This document shows, piece by piece, positions 15,162 through 24,512 of a stretch of 64,000 nt of DNA. Source of the stretch: Magnetospirillum sulfuroxidans. Lineage in GTDB: Bacteria > Pseudomonadota > Alphaproteobacteria > Rhodospirillales > Magnetospirillaceae. Under the pieces are notes generated by a model. It was not told the DNA's origin. It ran no database searches and was given only the letters and a program-made list of their open reading frames with translations. Position numbers and translations under genes: made by a program. The stretch lies in contig NZ_JAGTUF010000006.1 in NCBI RefSeq assembly GCF_018224925.1, positions 62,001 through 126,000 of the forward strand, written 5' to 3'. The stretch's first letter is position 1. Every line of letters starts with the position of its first letter.

Positions 15162-18076
15162 CCTTGGAAGTTTCTTTCCAAACGCGAGCGAGAACGATCG
15201 ACCATCTCGGACGCGGGCAGATCGCCGACAGTCCGACGGCAATCAGCGAGCTGTGGAAGAATGCCTACGACGCCTACGCGACAAGCGTTTCTCTCCACAT
15301 TTTCGACGGTACTCCAGAAGTCGCGGCCATCTTCGACGACGGCTGCGGAATGGACGCGAGGGATTTCGTCGAACGTTGGCTGGTGATCGGAACCGAGTCC
15401 AAGATCGCCGACCCCGATCGCCCCCCACCCGAGACCTTTGGCCTTGAACCGCGCGAGCGTCAGGGCGAGAAAGGAATTGGCCGTCTGTCGGCCGCGTTTC
15501 TTTCGCCGGCGACGGTTGTCGTTTCACGCAAGCCCTCAGGGCCGTTTGCCGCCGTGATGGTCGATTGGCGCCTATTCGAAAATCCGTTCATCGCATTGGA
15601 CGACGTTCGCCTCCCTGTCGAGGAATTTGAAGAGCCAGGTCAGCTCTACGGTCTTCTTCCTCGGATGGCCGAAGTCCTTCTCGCCAACCTTGGGCACGCT
15701 GGAAATGAACGCGGACAGCGGTTGGAACGCGGGTGGGACAAGTTCTCCGATCATGAATCTCGATCTGGTTTCCGAGCAACTACCGCTTCTCAAATTTCGG
15801 CGGCGTGGCAGGAGATGCCGCTTAATAGGCGCCATCTTGAGGAATGGCCGGCGTTCCTTGGCCTTGAAGGGCATGGAACAGCGCTATTCATGCTCAGCAT
15901 TCATCATGAGTTGGCTGTTTGGGTCAGGCCGGAATCAGACGATGCTGAGGCCGAGATTGTTCAGGATCGTTTGCGCCAGACACTATTGGGATTCACCGAT
16001 CCTTACGGTGAAGGCAGGCTGGAATTCGATTACGAGGTTCTCCTTCACCGAGGTGAACGAGTAAGCACGGTGCTTCGCGCGACCGATGTCTTTGGGTACG
16101 AGGAACTCAAGGAGCTTGAACATTATGTCAACGGCTCCTTCGATGAAAATGGCGTCTTCCGCGGACGTGTCGTCGTATCCGGTCGTGATTTAGGCATTAA
16201 GGAGTACGTTCCTCGGCGCCCTCCACCGAAGACTGGTCGGGATAAACTTGGCAAGTTTTCGTTCTGCATCGGTACTTATGAGAGGGATTTTGCCAGGACC
16301 ACTCACACCGAACAGCAACATTCTCGGCTGGACACACAGGCCGATAAATACGGCGGGGTTGCAATTTACCGGGATGGCCTCCGAGTGATGCCTTACGGGC
16401 GCGCCAATGCCGATGTGTTCGAGATCGAAGAACGGCGTGGCCGTCATGCCGGACGCTATTTCTGGGCACATAAGCGGAGCTTCGGCCGAGTATCCATCAC
16501 CCGGTCGGAGAATCCCAACCTTCGGGACAAAGCGGGTCGTGAAGGTTTGGTGGACAATAGGGCCTTTCGGGAACTTCGCATCCTGGTGATCGGTCTCTTG
16601 ATCGATTTCGCCTACCGCTATTTCGGCACAGATTCGGATATCCGCGCTGAAATGATGCCCGAGATCATGAAGGCGAACGCTACGGCAAGAGATGCGGCGG
16701 CAAAGGCGAAGACACGCCGGAGACGGAATGTTCGCACCTTCCTGAAAGAGCTAATGCCGGACCTCCGGAGCGGTTTGGCCGAGGTTGAGGCGCTGGCTGC
16801 CGAAGCGAACGAAGTGAAGCGAACGAATGACCGGGAGCGCGCCACCGTGCTCGCTGCGCGCTTCCAAAGCCTGGCAGCGAAGAAGGAGGACCTGCGCCCC
16901 CCGCCAGCGCCAGCAAAGCTCGGCGATCTGGAAGACAAGTACCGGGAATACCGCGACGGATATCGGGAGTTCGTGGCCGGTCTGGACAATCTTGCAAAGG
17001 CCTCGGTCGACATCGAAGCCTCTGTCGGCAGTCTTGCCCCCAACGAAGCCGCAAAGCGGAGCTTCAGCAGTCACCAGTCCAGCCTCAGTGTCAAGGTCGA
17101 GAGTTACCTCAGAAAGATCGAGGGGAAGCTCGACGATCTCCGGACTATGTGGCGGAACAAGGCGGGCGAAGATCGAGGCGCATTCTACAAACTATGCCGG
17201 CCGCTTCTCGAAGATGAAGTCGATGCAGAAACTCTCATCCGCTTCCTGAATTTGATCGAGGCTCATCGGCGGGAACTCGAGGAGGAGTTCGCGGCCCGAT
17301 ATACCCCCATGCTCAGAGCACTTGATCAATTGGCCGAGGGGATTGACCTGGACGGCGCGCTCTCCGTGACCGAGGACGACAAATCAGATCTCGAGGAGAA
17401 GATCCGCGATCTGAACGCTGTCGCTCAAGTGGGTATCACCGTTGAGATTGTCGGCCATGAGCTGGAAACCCTCGACGCTGAGGTGCGCCGTAATCTGATG
17501 CGCCTGCCGGAGGGCATTCGGCAATCCTCGGCTTTTAAGCTTGCCTTCGAAGCGCATCATGCGCTGACGGAGAAGCTCCGCTTCCTCTCTCCTCTCAAGG
17601 TCGCTGGCTACCGCGCGAGGGAAAAGATTCGCGGCGAGGCCATAGCGGAGTATGTCGGCGAGTTTTTCCACCGTGCCTTCCGAGATAACAGGATCACCTT
17701 TGAGGCCACACCTGCATTCAGGTCCCTTCAGGTCGTTGATCTGCCCTCTCGTATCTTTCCGGTCTTTATAAACCTAGTGAACAACTCCGTTTACTGGGTC
17801 ACACATGCCGTTGATCGGCGGATTACGTTGGATTTTGTCGATGGTTTGGTCGTCGTTGCCGATAGTGGCCGGGGAGTGGACCCCGATGACGTCGGACGAT
17901 TGTTTGAGCTTTTCTTTACCCGGCGCGCCGGTGGCCGCGGCGTCGGCTTGTATCTTTGTAAGACCAACCTCGGGGTGGCCCACCATTCGATCCGCTATGC
18001 TTGCGAGAACGACCCCGCGGTACTACCGGGCGCAAACTTCATTATCGAATTCAGGGGACTGACGAACGATGCCTGA
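15158..18076 (+). CDS. Double-GHKL protein: MORC/Hsp90-like ATPase fused to histidine-kinase-like C-terminus (972 aa)
   Basis: N-terminal GHKL ATPase: N-box AISELWKNAYDAYAT (about 29-43), IFDDGCGMD (about 65) and the lid GEKGIGRLSAAF (about 107). Long charged helical middle (about 510-740), likely coiled coil. Then a histidine-kinase-like half: VEIVGHELETLDAEVRRNL with His767 in the H-box position, FPVFINLVNNSVYWV (N-box, about 870), VVADSGRGVDPDD (G1), FFTRRAGGRGVGLYLCKTNL (F/G2). Thus two nucleotide-binding modules in one chain. It starts with TTG overlapping the methylase stop, and its own stop overlaps a receiver-domain gene by 8 nt, so methylase, ATPase and receiver are one translational unit. 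GHKL ATPases of MutL/MORC type are known in restriction-modification loci; phosphorelay to the next gene is inferred. Confidence 0.85.
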   Translation: MTLEVSFQTRARTIDHLGRGQIADSPTAISELWKNAYDAYATSVSLHIFDGTPEVAAIFDDGCGMDARDFVERWLVIGTESKIADPDRPPPETFGLEPRERQGEKGIGRLSAAFLSPATVVVSRKPSGPFAAVMVDWRLFENPFIALDDVRLPVEEFEEPGQLYGLLPRMAEVLLANLGHAGNERGQRLERGWDKFSDHESRSGFRATTASQISAAWQEMPLNRRHLEEWPAFLGLEGHGTALFMLSIHHELAVWVRPESDDAEAEIVQDRLRQTLLGFTDPYGEGRLEFDYEVLLHRGERVSTVLRATDVFGYEELKELEHYVNGSFDENGVFRGRVVVSGRDLGIKEYVPRRPPPKTGRDKLGKFSFCIGTYERDFARTTHTEQQHSRLDTQADKYGGVAIYRDGLRVMPYGRANADVFEIEERRGRHAGRYFWAHKRSFGRVSITRSENPNLRDKAGREGLVDNRAFRELRILVIGLLIDFAYRYFGTDSDIRAEMMPEIMKANATARDAAAKAKTRRRRNVRTFLKELMPDLRSGLAEVEALAAEANEVKRTNDRERATVLAARFQSLAAKKEDLRPPPAPAKLGDLEDKYREYRDGYREFVAGLDNLAKASVDIEASVGSLAPNEAAKRSFSSHQSSLSVKVESYLRKIEGKLDDLRTMWRNKAGEDRGAFYKLCRPLLEDEVDAETLIRFLNLIEAHRRELEEEFAARYTPMLRALDQLAEGIDLDGALSVTEDDKSDLEEKIRDLNAVAQVGITVEIVGHELETLDAEVRRNLMRLPEGIRQSSAFKLAFEAHHALTEKLRFLSPLKVAGYRAREKIRGEAIAEYVGEFFHRAFRDNRITFEATPAFRSLQVVDLPSRIFPVFINLVNNSVYWVTHAVDRRITLDFVDGLVVVADSGRGVDPDDVGRLFELFFTRRAGGRGVGLYLCKTNLGVAHHSIRYACENDPAVLPGANFIIEFRGLTNDA

Positions 18077-19949
18077 GCCGCTGAGCTACGAAGAGAAGGT
18101 CGTCAAGACGTTTCGCAAGACGGCTCTCCGTACCGTCCTCATGATCGACGACCAGTTCCCCACGTTTTCGGATTTGGCGCAAGCAGCGTGCAACATCGAT
18201 GAAAAGGTGTGTGGGCTGGCGAATGTGGACAAGCGTTTCACCGAACGCCAGCGCGCCCGGCGACTGTACGAAATGTTCCGCAAACACGATATGCCGTGCG
18301 ACATAGAGAACACCATCAACGATATCGAGACGAAGAGCGGCGTCGAACGCATCAGAAAAAGTGATCTTGTTGTCCTTGACTACAATCTTGACGGGTCAAC
18401 GGATGATAATAGGAAATCTGTCGGCCTGATCATGCGTCTCGCTGAGACCAGCCATTTCAATACTGTTGTGTTGTACACGGGGGCGCCCGACCTCGAACAG
18501 GTGTGGTTCGACGTCGCCCTTTTTCTGAAGGGCGGCTGGAAGGAACCCGATGACTTGTTGAGCGCCGACGCGCTCGACCTGTGGGAGAAGCTCACGGACG
18601 AGGAGGCCGTGTTTCCCGAGGTCAGCAACGAACTCGTGAAACGCTATCTGCTGGGCGAGGTGCGTGCCCCTACCCCCGAGAAGGATCCGATTACTGCCGA
18701 GTTAAAAGTTCTTGGTGTGGACAAGAACCACGCCGACGCCTTTATCGAAGCCTTGGTCCATCGCGCTGTCCGGGAGCGCCTTGCCGACAGGGTCTCCGCT
18801 GCGTCCGAAACCACCCGCCCGATCGCCGGCCGAAGCCAGAATGAAAGTCCCCGATGGTTACAGGCCGGAAACTGCTTCATCGCCATCATGGGGAAGCAGG
18901 CCATTGGGGCTGATGGCCTGCCATATGAGAACGACGATATCATCGGGTATCTGGACGCAGCGCTGACCGATTGGCGACCGAACCTCCTTCAGTTGGTGAT
19001 CTCGGAAATCCAGAACATGTTGGAGCTAGAATCGCTGGCGACCGACGAAATGCACCTGCTGAACCCCGAGATCCAAGCTGGGCTGTTCTATTATCTTCTG
19101 CAGCGCATCGAAGGGCTCCCGATCGCAGAGGATGGCGCTCCGTTCACCCCCGGAATTGAAGCGATCATCGATAGGCTGGTGGACAGCATTCGGCGGAAGA
19201 TCTCTGCGAACGAACTGGTGGCCAGTGGAGCAGCTCGCCTGCTGGCTGCGGAACTCAGGGACAAGGGCTGGCCACCTGCCGCAGAGAACGATCGTGCCAT
19301 CTTCGATTTCGCTTCCAAAATTGCCGGGCTGGAGACTTCCCCCGATGTGGGTGAGACAATTTTCAAACTGAATTCCTTCCTGAACACGGAAGATTTCGAG
19401 CGTGGGCACATCACGACGGGCACCATTATCCGGGTCGCCGAAAAAGGGCGTGAGGGCGATCACTGGATATGCCTTTCCCCGGCATGCGATATGGAGGATC
19501 GCGAGCCTTCCCCGAAGACCATCCAGTTTTGGATGAAGGATATCTTCCCAGTGCGCGTCTTTGTGATCGTACGCCTTGAAACAAAGATGGACCACATGAA
19601 GGTCCTAAAAAGAGCTACAGACGGGTTCACAATCTTTGTGGAGAATGCGGATGGAAAGCAGGCATTCTCTGTTTTCGTAGGTGGCTCGTCGCAACCATCG
19701 TACGAGTTCCTTTTCCCCGCAGAGGCGGGGCGTGTTATTCTGGACGATGCGGTTCCCTATCCCCAATTCAAGGCCTTTCGCTTGGGACGTCCTGCCACCC
19801 CTGAGAGGTTTTCTCAGGACGCCCTTACTGAAGTAACCTTCGAGGTTGTCGGTCAGGTGCGAGAACAGTACGCAAGCCGTTTTCTCCAAGTTGTCGGACA
19901 ACACCTTTCTCGCATTGGCGTAGATTATATCAATGCGCCTAAGGGGTAG
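18069..19949 (+). CDS. Large receiver-domain protein, partner of the GHKL kinase (626 aa)
   Basis: N-terminal receiver-like domain: acid pair in VLMIDDQ (Asp27/Asp28), candidate phospho-Asp104 in DLVVLDYNLDGS, and the Thr strand VVLYTGAPD. The span from first strand to Asp104 is about 75 residues, longer than in ordinary receivers, so an insertion is present. The remaining 450 residues have no recognised domain: mostly helical to about 400, then a beta-rich end with a Cys near LSPACDMED. No classic DNA-binding output domain. Its ATG lies inside the end of the GHKL gene. Probably the output or effector of the Vsr/Dcm-linked system (inference). Confidence 0.75.
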   Translation: MPEPLSYEEKVVKTFRKTALRTVLMIDDQFPTFSDLAQAACNIDEKVCGLANVDKRFTERQRARRLYEMFRKHDMPCDIENTINDIETKSGVERIRKSDLVVLDYNLDGSTDDNRKSVGLIMRLAETSHFNTVVLYTGAPDLEQVWFDVALFLKGGWKEPDDLLSADALDLWEKLTDEEAVFPEVSNELVKRYLLGEVRAPTPEKDPITAELKVLGVDKNHADAFIEALVHRAVRERLADRVSAASETTRPIAGRSQNESPRWLQAGNCFIAIMGKQAIGADGLPYENDDIIGYLDAALTDWRPNLLQLVISEIQNMLELESLATDEMHLLNPEIQAGLFYYLLQRIEGLPIAEDGAPFTPGIEAIIDRLVDSIRRKISANELVASGAARLLAAELRDKGWPPAAENDRAIFDFASKIAGLETSPDVGETIFKLNSFLNTEDFERGHITTGTIIRVAEKGREGDHWICLSPACDMEDREPSPKTIQFWMKDIFPVRVFVIVRLETKMDHMKVLKRATDGFTIFVENADGKQAFSVFVGGSSQPSYEFLFPAEAGRVILDDAVPYPQFKAFRLGRPATPERFSQDALTEVTFEVVGQVREQYASRFLQVVGQHLSRIGVDYINAPKG

Positions 19950-20014
19950 CCGATAGTGGTGTCGCTGCGCGATGGCCTGCGAAACCGTGCCCATGCGACT
20001 CGACATCCAGCGCC

Positions 20015-20692
20015 TTATTCGCGCGACCTTCGGCATTGAGTATTACGGACGTATTCAATTACAGCGCGGAGCGTGGGAACAAACCCAGCGGGACTGATCA
20101 TGGCGTTGCCGTTATAGAGCGCACCGCTCTCACCGATGGTCCATGCCTGATCATCAATCCAGTCGGCAGAAGCGAACCGTTCAAGCGGCCCGAGATTGAT
20201 GTCGCTTTTCCGAGGCGGGAGGATTTCGACTTCGAAGGGCGACGACTCGGCGCTGTGCGAGGGTTCCGGCTGCGGCGCCTGCAATTTGGCAAATCCCTGC
20301 CGCAAAGCTTGGATCTCAGCGCGCTGCGCTCGATTCTCGGCCAGCATCGCGTTGAGACGCGTGCGGATATCGAGGTCAGGAATGGACGCGATCGCTTCTT
20401 GCAGGGGCGTTAAGTGTTGGACGGGGCGATGATTGGTTGACGCGCCCCTTGCCAGCGCAAACGCTTCGATCAGGCGGCGGAAGTCCTCACCATTAGCGTT
20501 GCGAATGGTCTGGGTCTTGAGCACGTTCACGGCCTCGCACTCCCGGCCTACCGCGACTATGGTAAAGGCCTTCACTCCTCGGCTCGCCATCTGATTGAGG
20601 ATTTGGACGAGCGCTCGCACTGTGCCGCGCCGCCGTTCGTTCGAACGAGCCAAGACCTCTTCCAGCACGTGTTCGAAGCCGTTGTCATTCAT
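20015..20692 (-). CDS. gmtX: GmtX-like island accessory protein (225 aa)
   Basis: The N-terminal third (VLEEVLARSNERRRGTVRALVQILNQMASRGVKAFTIVAVGREC...KTQTIRNANGEDFRRLIEAFALARG) looks like a small DNA-binding fold and matches my memory of the gamma-mobile-trio protein GmtX, notably the QTIRN...G..+R.LI block. A coiled-coil-prone segment follows (MLAENRAQRAEIQALRQGFAKL). The start MNDNGFEH overlaps the greB-copy stop as ATGAATGA, so it is coupled to greB. Last gene of the recombination operon. The family assignment is from memory. Confidence 0.6.
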   Translation of the reverse strand: MNDNGFEHVLEEVLARSNERRRGTVRALVQILNQMASRGVKAFTIVAVGRECEAVNVLKTQTIRNANGEDFRRLIEAFALARGASTNHRPVQHLTPLQEAIASIPDLDIRTRLNAMLAENRAQRAEIQALRQGFAKLQAPQPEPSHSAESSPFEVEILPPRKSDINLGPLERFASADWIDDQAWTIGESGALYNGNAMISPAGFVPTLRAVIEYVRNTQCRRSRE

Positions 20693-21248
20693 CCACGTCG
20701 TTCGCCTCACCGTTACCGAGATACCGAATCTCCTCAACGACAATATCGCGACGACCGGCAGGTGTCCGGATGGCGACCGTGTCGCCGACTTCCGCCTTAA
20801 GGAGCGCTCGAGCGATTGGTGAGACCCAGGAGACCTTACCCCGGTCCATGTTGGCCTCATCAACTCCGACGATTGTGACGGTCGTCTCGGCACCGTCTTC
20901 CTCGGAATAGGTGACGGTTGCGCCGAAGAACACTCGCGAGCGATTGGTCTGGCGGGCCGGGTCAACGATTTCGGATCGCTCGATGCGCTTGCGCAGAAAC
21001 CTTACGCGCCTGTCAATCTCTCGAAGCCGCTTCTTACCATATAGGTAGTCACCGTTCTCCGATCGGTCCCCATTGCCAGCGGCCCATGAAACGATCTCCA
21101 CGATACGAGGCCGCTCGACCCGCCAGAGATTGTCCAACTCATCAACGAGAGCACGGTACCCCGCCGGCGTAACGTAGTTCTTCGAACCGGGCGCTAGACC
21201 CGCGGATCCCTCGTCATCATCTTCATCATCGCGAATCTGCTTTCCCAT
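20685..21248 (-). CDS. greB: Intact island-borne GreB (187 aa)
   Basis: Transcript cleavage factor: the N-terminal coiled coil has tip residues in GNGDRSENGDYLYGKKRLREIDRR (Asp and Glu of GDRSENGD stimulate RNA hydrolysis in backtracked polymerase), and the C-terminal FKBP-like domain has VTIVGVDEANMDRGKVSWVSPIARALL. It parallels the reconstructed 185-aa host GreB over the full length, with many differences, so it is a homologue rather than a recent duplicate. It sits between the gmtZ-like and gmtX-like genes, 39 nt after the former. Likely supplies the GreB lost when the element split the host gene. Confidence 0.95.
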   Translation of the reverse strand: MGKQIRDDEDDDEGSAGLAPGSKNYVTPAGYRALVDELDNLWRVERPRIVEIVSWAAGNGDRSENGDYLYGKKRLREIDRRVRFLRKRIERSEIVDPARQTNRSRVFFGATVTYSEEDGAETTVTIVGVDEANMDRGKVSWVSPIARALLKAEVGDTVAIRTPAGRRDIVVEEIRYLGNGEANDVDE

Positions 21249-21287
21249 AAGGCCCTCAACAACATGACTACCCAGCTCCGCAGTGGC

Positions 21288-24200
21288 TCACTCTACGGAC
21301 GAAAATTCGGGGGCGCCAATTTGACGCCTCTCTGCTCCGGTAGCAAGGCGGCGTGCGATCGTCTGATCCAGGAACGCATCCAACTCCTGCCGCAATGCTT
21401 CGGGAAGAAGGCCGGTTTGATCGCAGATATCCTTGATCATGGCCTCGCCCTCCATCAGGCGTATGGTGTTTCGGCGCCCGACCCGCATATCCAGCCATTC
21501 GCTCATTCGGTTGCCCACATAGGCGGAAAGCTCGTCATCGAGGTCAAGGAACCTGACGTCCAAGCCATGTCGCATGAGGACGCGATCATAGCGGCGAGCT
21601 CGAAAGTTACTCGCGGCTTCGGTCAAATTGCCACGGGCTGCGAGGGACGGATAGGCCACGGCAGATCGGCAAATCCGATCGGCAAGGTCCCACTCCGTGC
21701 TTTCCTCCAGCGCAGCTTCGACCGTGACGATATCCCCCACAACCAGGGCCAGGCCGGTTTCCTGTGCCTCCATTCGCCGCTTCGCGATCCCCCTGATCTG
21801 CTGCTCCAGCATTAGCAAGTTCGCCATCTCAAGGGTCAATTGGTTTTGCCTGGCCTCGATTTCTTGGATCTGGTGGGTGAGGGCTTCCCATTCGCGATAC
21901 CCTTGGAAAATTCGTTCTTCCTGCATAGCCGTTTGCCGTTCATCGTCCAGCGGGTGCAGTTTCTCCTCCAGGCGTTCCCGTTGACGCGTAAGGCCGGTCA
22001 TTTCGTAGCTGCGCACATTGAATTCGGTCTGCACACCCTCAAGCCATGCCTCGCCCGAAATGAAATACCGGCACCCTGCACAATTGGCGCGCCCACCAGG
22101 CACCGGCGTCGGCCGGTCCTCTGAGCTTTTTGCGTTGAGAGACGGTCCTCCTTGATGGCACCGACTAGCTCCGACGGGGCAGATCCCAGCTATCAACGGT
22201 ACAATGCTGCCGTTCGGGGCACCGTGGAAGGCCTGCAAGGCGGCGCCGCTGGCAGCATGAACCAGACTCTGCAACTCGCCAATTTCTTGGGCGCGAGCAG
22301 CTTCAATCCATTGCCTTTGGGCTGCGTCCCGAGATTTGCCATCAGCATCCATCATCACTTCCGCGATGTGCTCCTGGCTGTGCTTGATATAATACATGGT
22401 CATGACGACCGTCGCGTGACCGACAATCTTCATGATCACATCCGGGGCCACTTCACCGTGCTCAATGTAATGTGTAATCAACGTGACTCGAAGTGCGTGC
22501 AAATCATAGATGCTTGCGCAGGCATCGCCGCGGGCATTGCGATTGGCAACGAGCTTAACCGGCGCTCCATCCGGACCGACAATCCCAGCATCGCGAAGTC
22601 GGCGCTCCACCTCTTCGCAAAGTGCTAGCCAGAGTCCCTTAACCTTACCGTCACCGATCGGTTCTCCTCGACGCGCTGGGTCGGGAAAGGTTCGGTCGCG
22701 AAAAAGGAAGCAGTTCCGCATGCCGGTGAGCTGGGCGTCGTGCTTTCGGCCCTTAAATTCCTGCAGGTCGGTCCACTCAGTCGGCTTCGGAAGCGGATTG
22801 TATTTTGCCTGCCAATCTCGCAGGGCAATCAGTTCCTTCGCCAAATCGTCCGGCATCCACGGTGCCGTATAGCCCTTGTTCCACGATTCCTTGTTGATAT
22901 CGGCTGTCTTATTGGTGGTGAATTTCATAGTCAGAAACGGTCGGATCCGGCCTTCGACGATCTGAACCACGCCTTTCTGGGTGGGGGCGCCCGGGCTTTT
23001 ACGTCTTCCCCCCCGCGACAAGCTGAGCCTGTCTCCTCGCTCGGCACTCCGCAATGGCCCGTGGTTTTCCACCATTTTCATCAGGTCAAGATCGGGAATG
23101 AGCTCGTCCGCCTCGCCGGAATCGAGCACGCGAATCTGCATCGTTCGGGCTGGGAAACGCAATTTTGCGAACAGCGCTACCGCGCGGGCCGGCGCCCAAA
23201 CATATTCTCGGTCGCCAGAGGTCGGATCTTCCCAGAGGAACCAGTCTGGGCCAGACTTGCCAACAGCCCCAGGCATGCCAAAGGTTCCTTTTGGCCATGA
23301 CCAGTCATTTTCGGTCAAGGTTTCAATCATGATCTTGAGGATGTGAGGCGGAACCGCGTCGCGGCTACTTTCACCCAGGGACTTAAGGGGGTCGCCCTTC
23401 TTCGATATAGGATTCCTGATGCCGGGGCGAGGGCGCCGCTCACCCAATTGGGTCTCCTCGGAGAACCGCGAGGCAATCGCAAATTCAAAGAAATCAACGA
23501 TCAGATTATAATGCGATATGGGCGTCTTGTTGAAAAGGTTTGCATCGTATGTTTTATGCGATAGAAGGTCTTCTGGATTCCGTGGAATGCCTTTGTTTTC
23601 AATGAGGTATTTGAAGAAATATCTCATTGCTTGGATTCTGTTGGCGACGGAGTTTCGAGACTCCTTAATATACTCTGTCGCAATCTCAACCCATTCTAAA
23701 AGATCTTCACCCTCATTTTTCACCCAACTGAATTCTGTATCACGCTGATATGTATGGCGCGGCCAATAATCCGTAGAACGATGGCGCAATGGGCCATGCG
23801 CGTCTCCCTGTGCAGCAGTAATCGCAACGCCCAAAGTTGAAAATCTACCTTGCCTGCTGAATGTCATCAGGTTCAGTACATCTGGTACAAAATCGCCGAT
23901 AGCCTCAGAAAAACTGACTCGCACCAAAACATCTTCAAAATGCGCAAGCATTTGGGTCGCATACGGCTTTTTCTGCCCGAGCAACTTTAGGCATGCTCGG
24001 TCTACGGTATCGAGCGCCTTGGCGCCGGTAGCCCAATGAGCCCGGACGAATTCAGGGGCGCTCATGGGCATAACAAGAACGCCGGATCGCCAAAGTGCGA
24101 GCAAAAATTCTCTGATTCGCGCCTTATCATTTAAGTACCACGGCTTCGCCGCCTGCACCGATGCGGCCTTTTCCTCCCTACTCTTTCTGTTTGGCTGCCC

Positions 24201-24512
24201 CCAGTTCTCCCGGCCCGCCATAATAGCGTCGAGAGCCGCAACCGCGGTTTCGTGGGAAGGGCTGGCAAAGAATGGCGCGACAGAGGCGAGGAACACCGGC
24301 GATCGCGCGTTCGACTGCGAACGTGTCCATGACCTCTTGGTCGACAAAGCCGCCAACTCGTGGCCGAGGAGATCTTGGTTCCACCGGTTTTCCGGAAAGA
24401 GCAGGAATCGATCCTGATCGATGTTCACCGTAACGGTATTGCCGGTCAGATAGCTGACGATCTCCCGGTAATTTTCGTAATGCCAATGCCTGCCGCTCAT
24501 TTCAACAGGCAT
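21288..24512 (-). CDS. gmtZ: GmtZ-like large tyrosine recombinase (1074 aa)
   Basis: A phage-integrase catalytic core lies near residues 420-720: an Arg box candidate in KLRFPARTMQIRVLD, then HALRVTLITHYIEHGEVAPDVIMKIVGHATVVMTMYYIKHS with HxxR, GH and the Tyr nucleophile. After it comes a Cys-containing region (GICPVGASRCHQGG...GRANCAGCRYF), a possible zinc site, and a long coiled coil (RQRERLEEKLHPLDDERQ... to about residue 890). Far longer than ordinary integrases. It overlaps the upstream recombinase gene by 16 nt. The two-recombinase arrangement fits gamma-mobile-trio elements and recalls Tn554 TnpA/TnpB. Confidence 0.75.
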   Translation of the reverse strand: MPVEMSGRHWHYENYREIVSYLTGNTVTVNIDQDRFLLFPENRWNQDLLGHELAALSTKRSWTRSQSNARSPVFLASVAPFFASPSHETAVAALDAIMAGRENWGQPNRKSREEKAASVQAAKPWYLNDKARIREFLLALWRSGVLVMPMSAPEFVRAHWATGAKALDTVDRACLKLLGQKKPYATQMLAHFEDVLVRVSFSEAIGDFVPDVLNLMTFSRQGRFSTLGVAITAAQGDAHGPLRHRSTDYWPRHTYQRDTEFSWVKNEGEDLLEWVEIATEYIKESRNSVANRIQAMRYFFKYLIENKGIPRNPEDLLSHKTYDANLFNKTPISHYNLIVDFFEFAIASRFSEETQLGERRPRPGIRNPISKKGDPLKSLGESSRDAVPPHILKIMIETLTENDWSWPKGTFGMPGAVGKSGPDWFLWEDPTSGDREYVWAPARAVALFAKLRFPARTMQIRVLDSGEADELIPDLDLMKMVENHGPLRSAERGDRLSLSRGGRRKSPGAPTQKGVVQIVEGRIRPFLTMKFTTNKTADINKESWNKGYTAPWMPDDLAKELIALRDWQAKYNPLPKPTEWTDLQEFKGRKHDAQLTGMRNCFLFRDRTFPDPARRGEPIGDGKVKGLWLALCEEVERRLRDAGIVGPDGAPVKLVANRNARGDACASIYDLHALRVTLITHYIEHGEVAPDVIMKIVGHATVVMTMYYIKHSQEHIAEVMMDADGKSRDAAQRQWIEAARAQEIGELQSLVHAASGAALQAFHGAPNGSIVPLIAGICPVGASRCHQGGPSLNAKSSEDRPTPVPGGRANCAGCRYFISGEAWLEGVQTEFNVRSYEMTGLTRQRERLEEKLHPLDDERQTAMQEERIFQGYREWEALTHQIQEIEARQNQLTLEMANLLMLEQQIRGIAKRRMEAQETGLALVVGDIVTVEAALEESTEWDLADRICRSAVAYPSLAARGNLTEAASNFRARRYDRVLMRHGLDVRFLDLDDELSAYVGNRMSEWLDMRVGRRNTIRLMEGEAMIKDICDQTGLLPEALRQELDAFLDQTIARRLATGAERRQIGAPEFSSVE

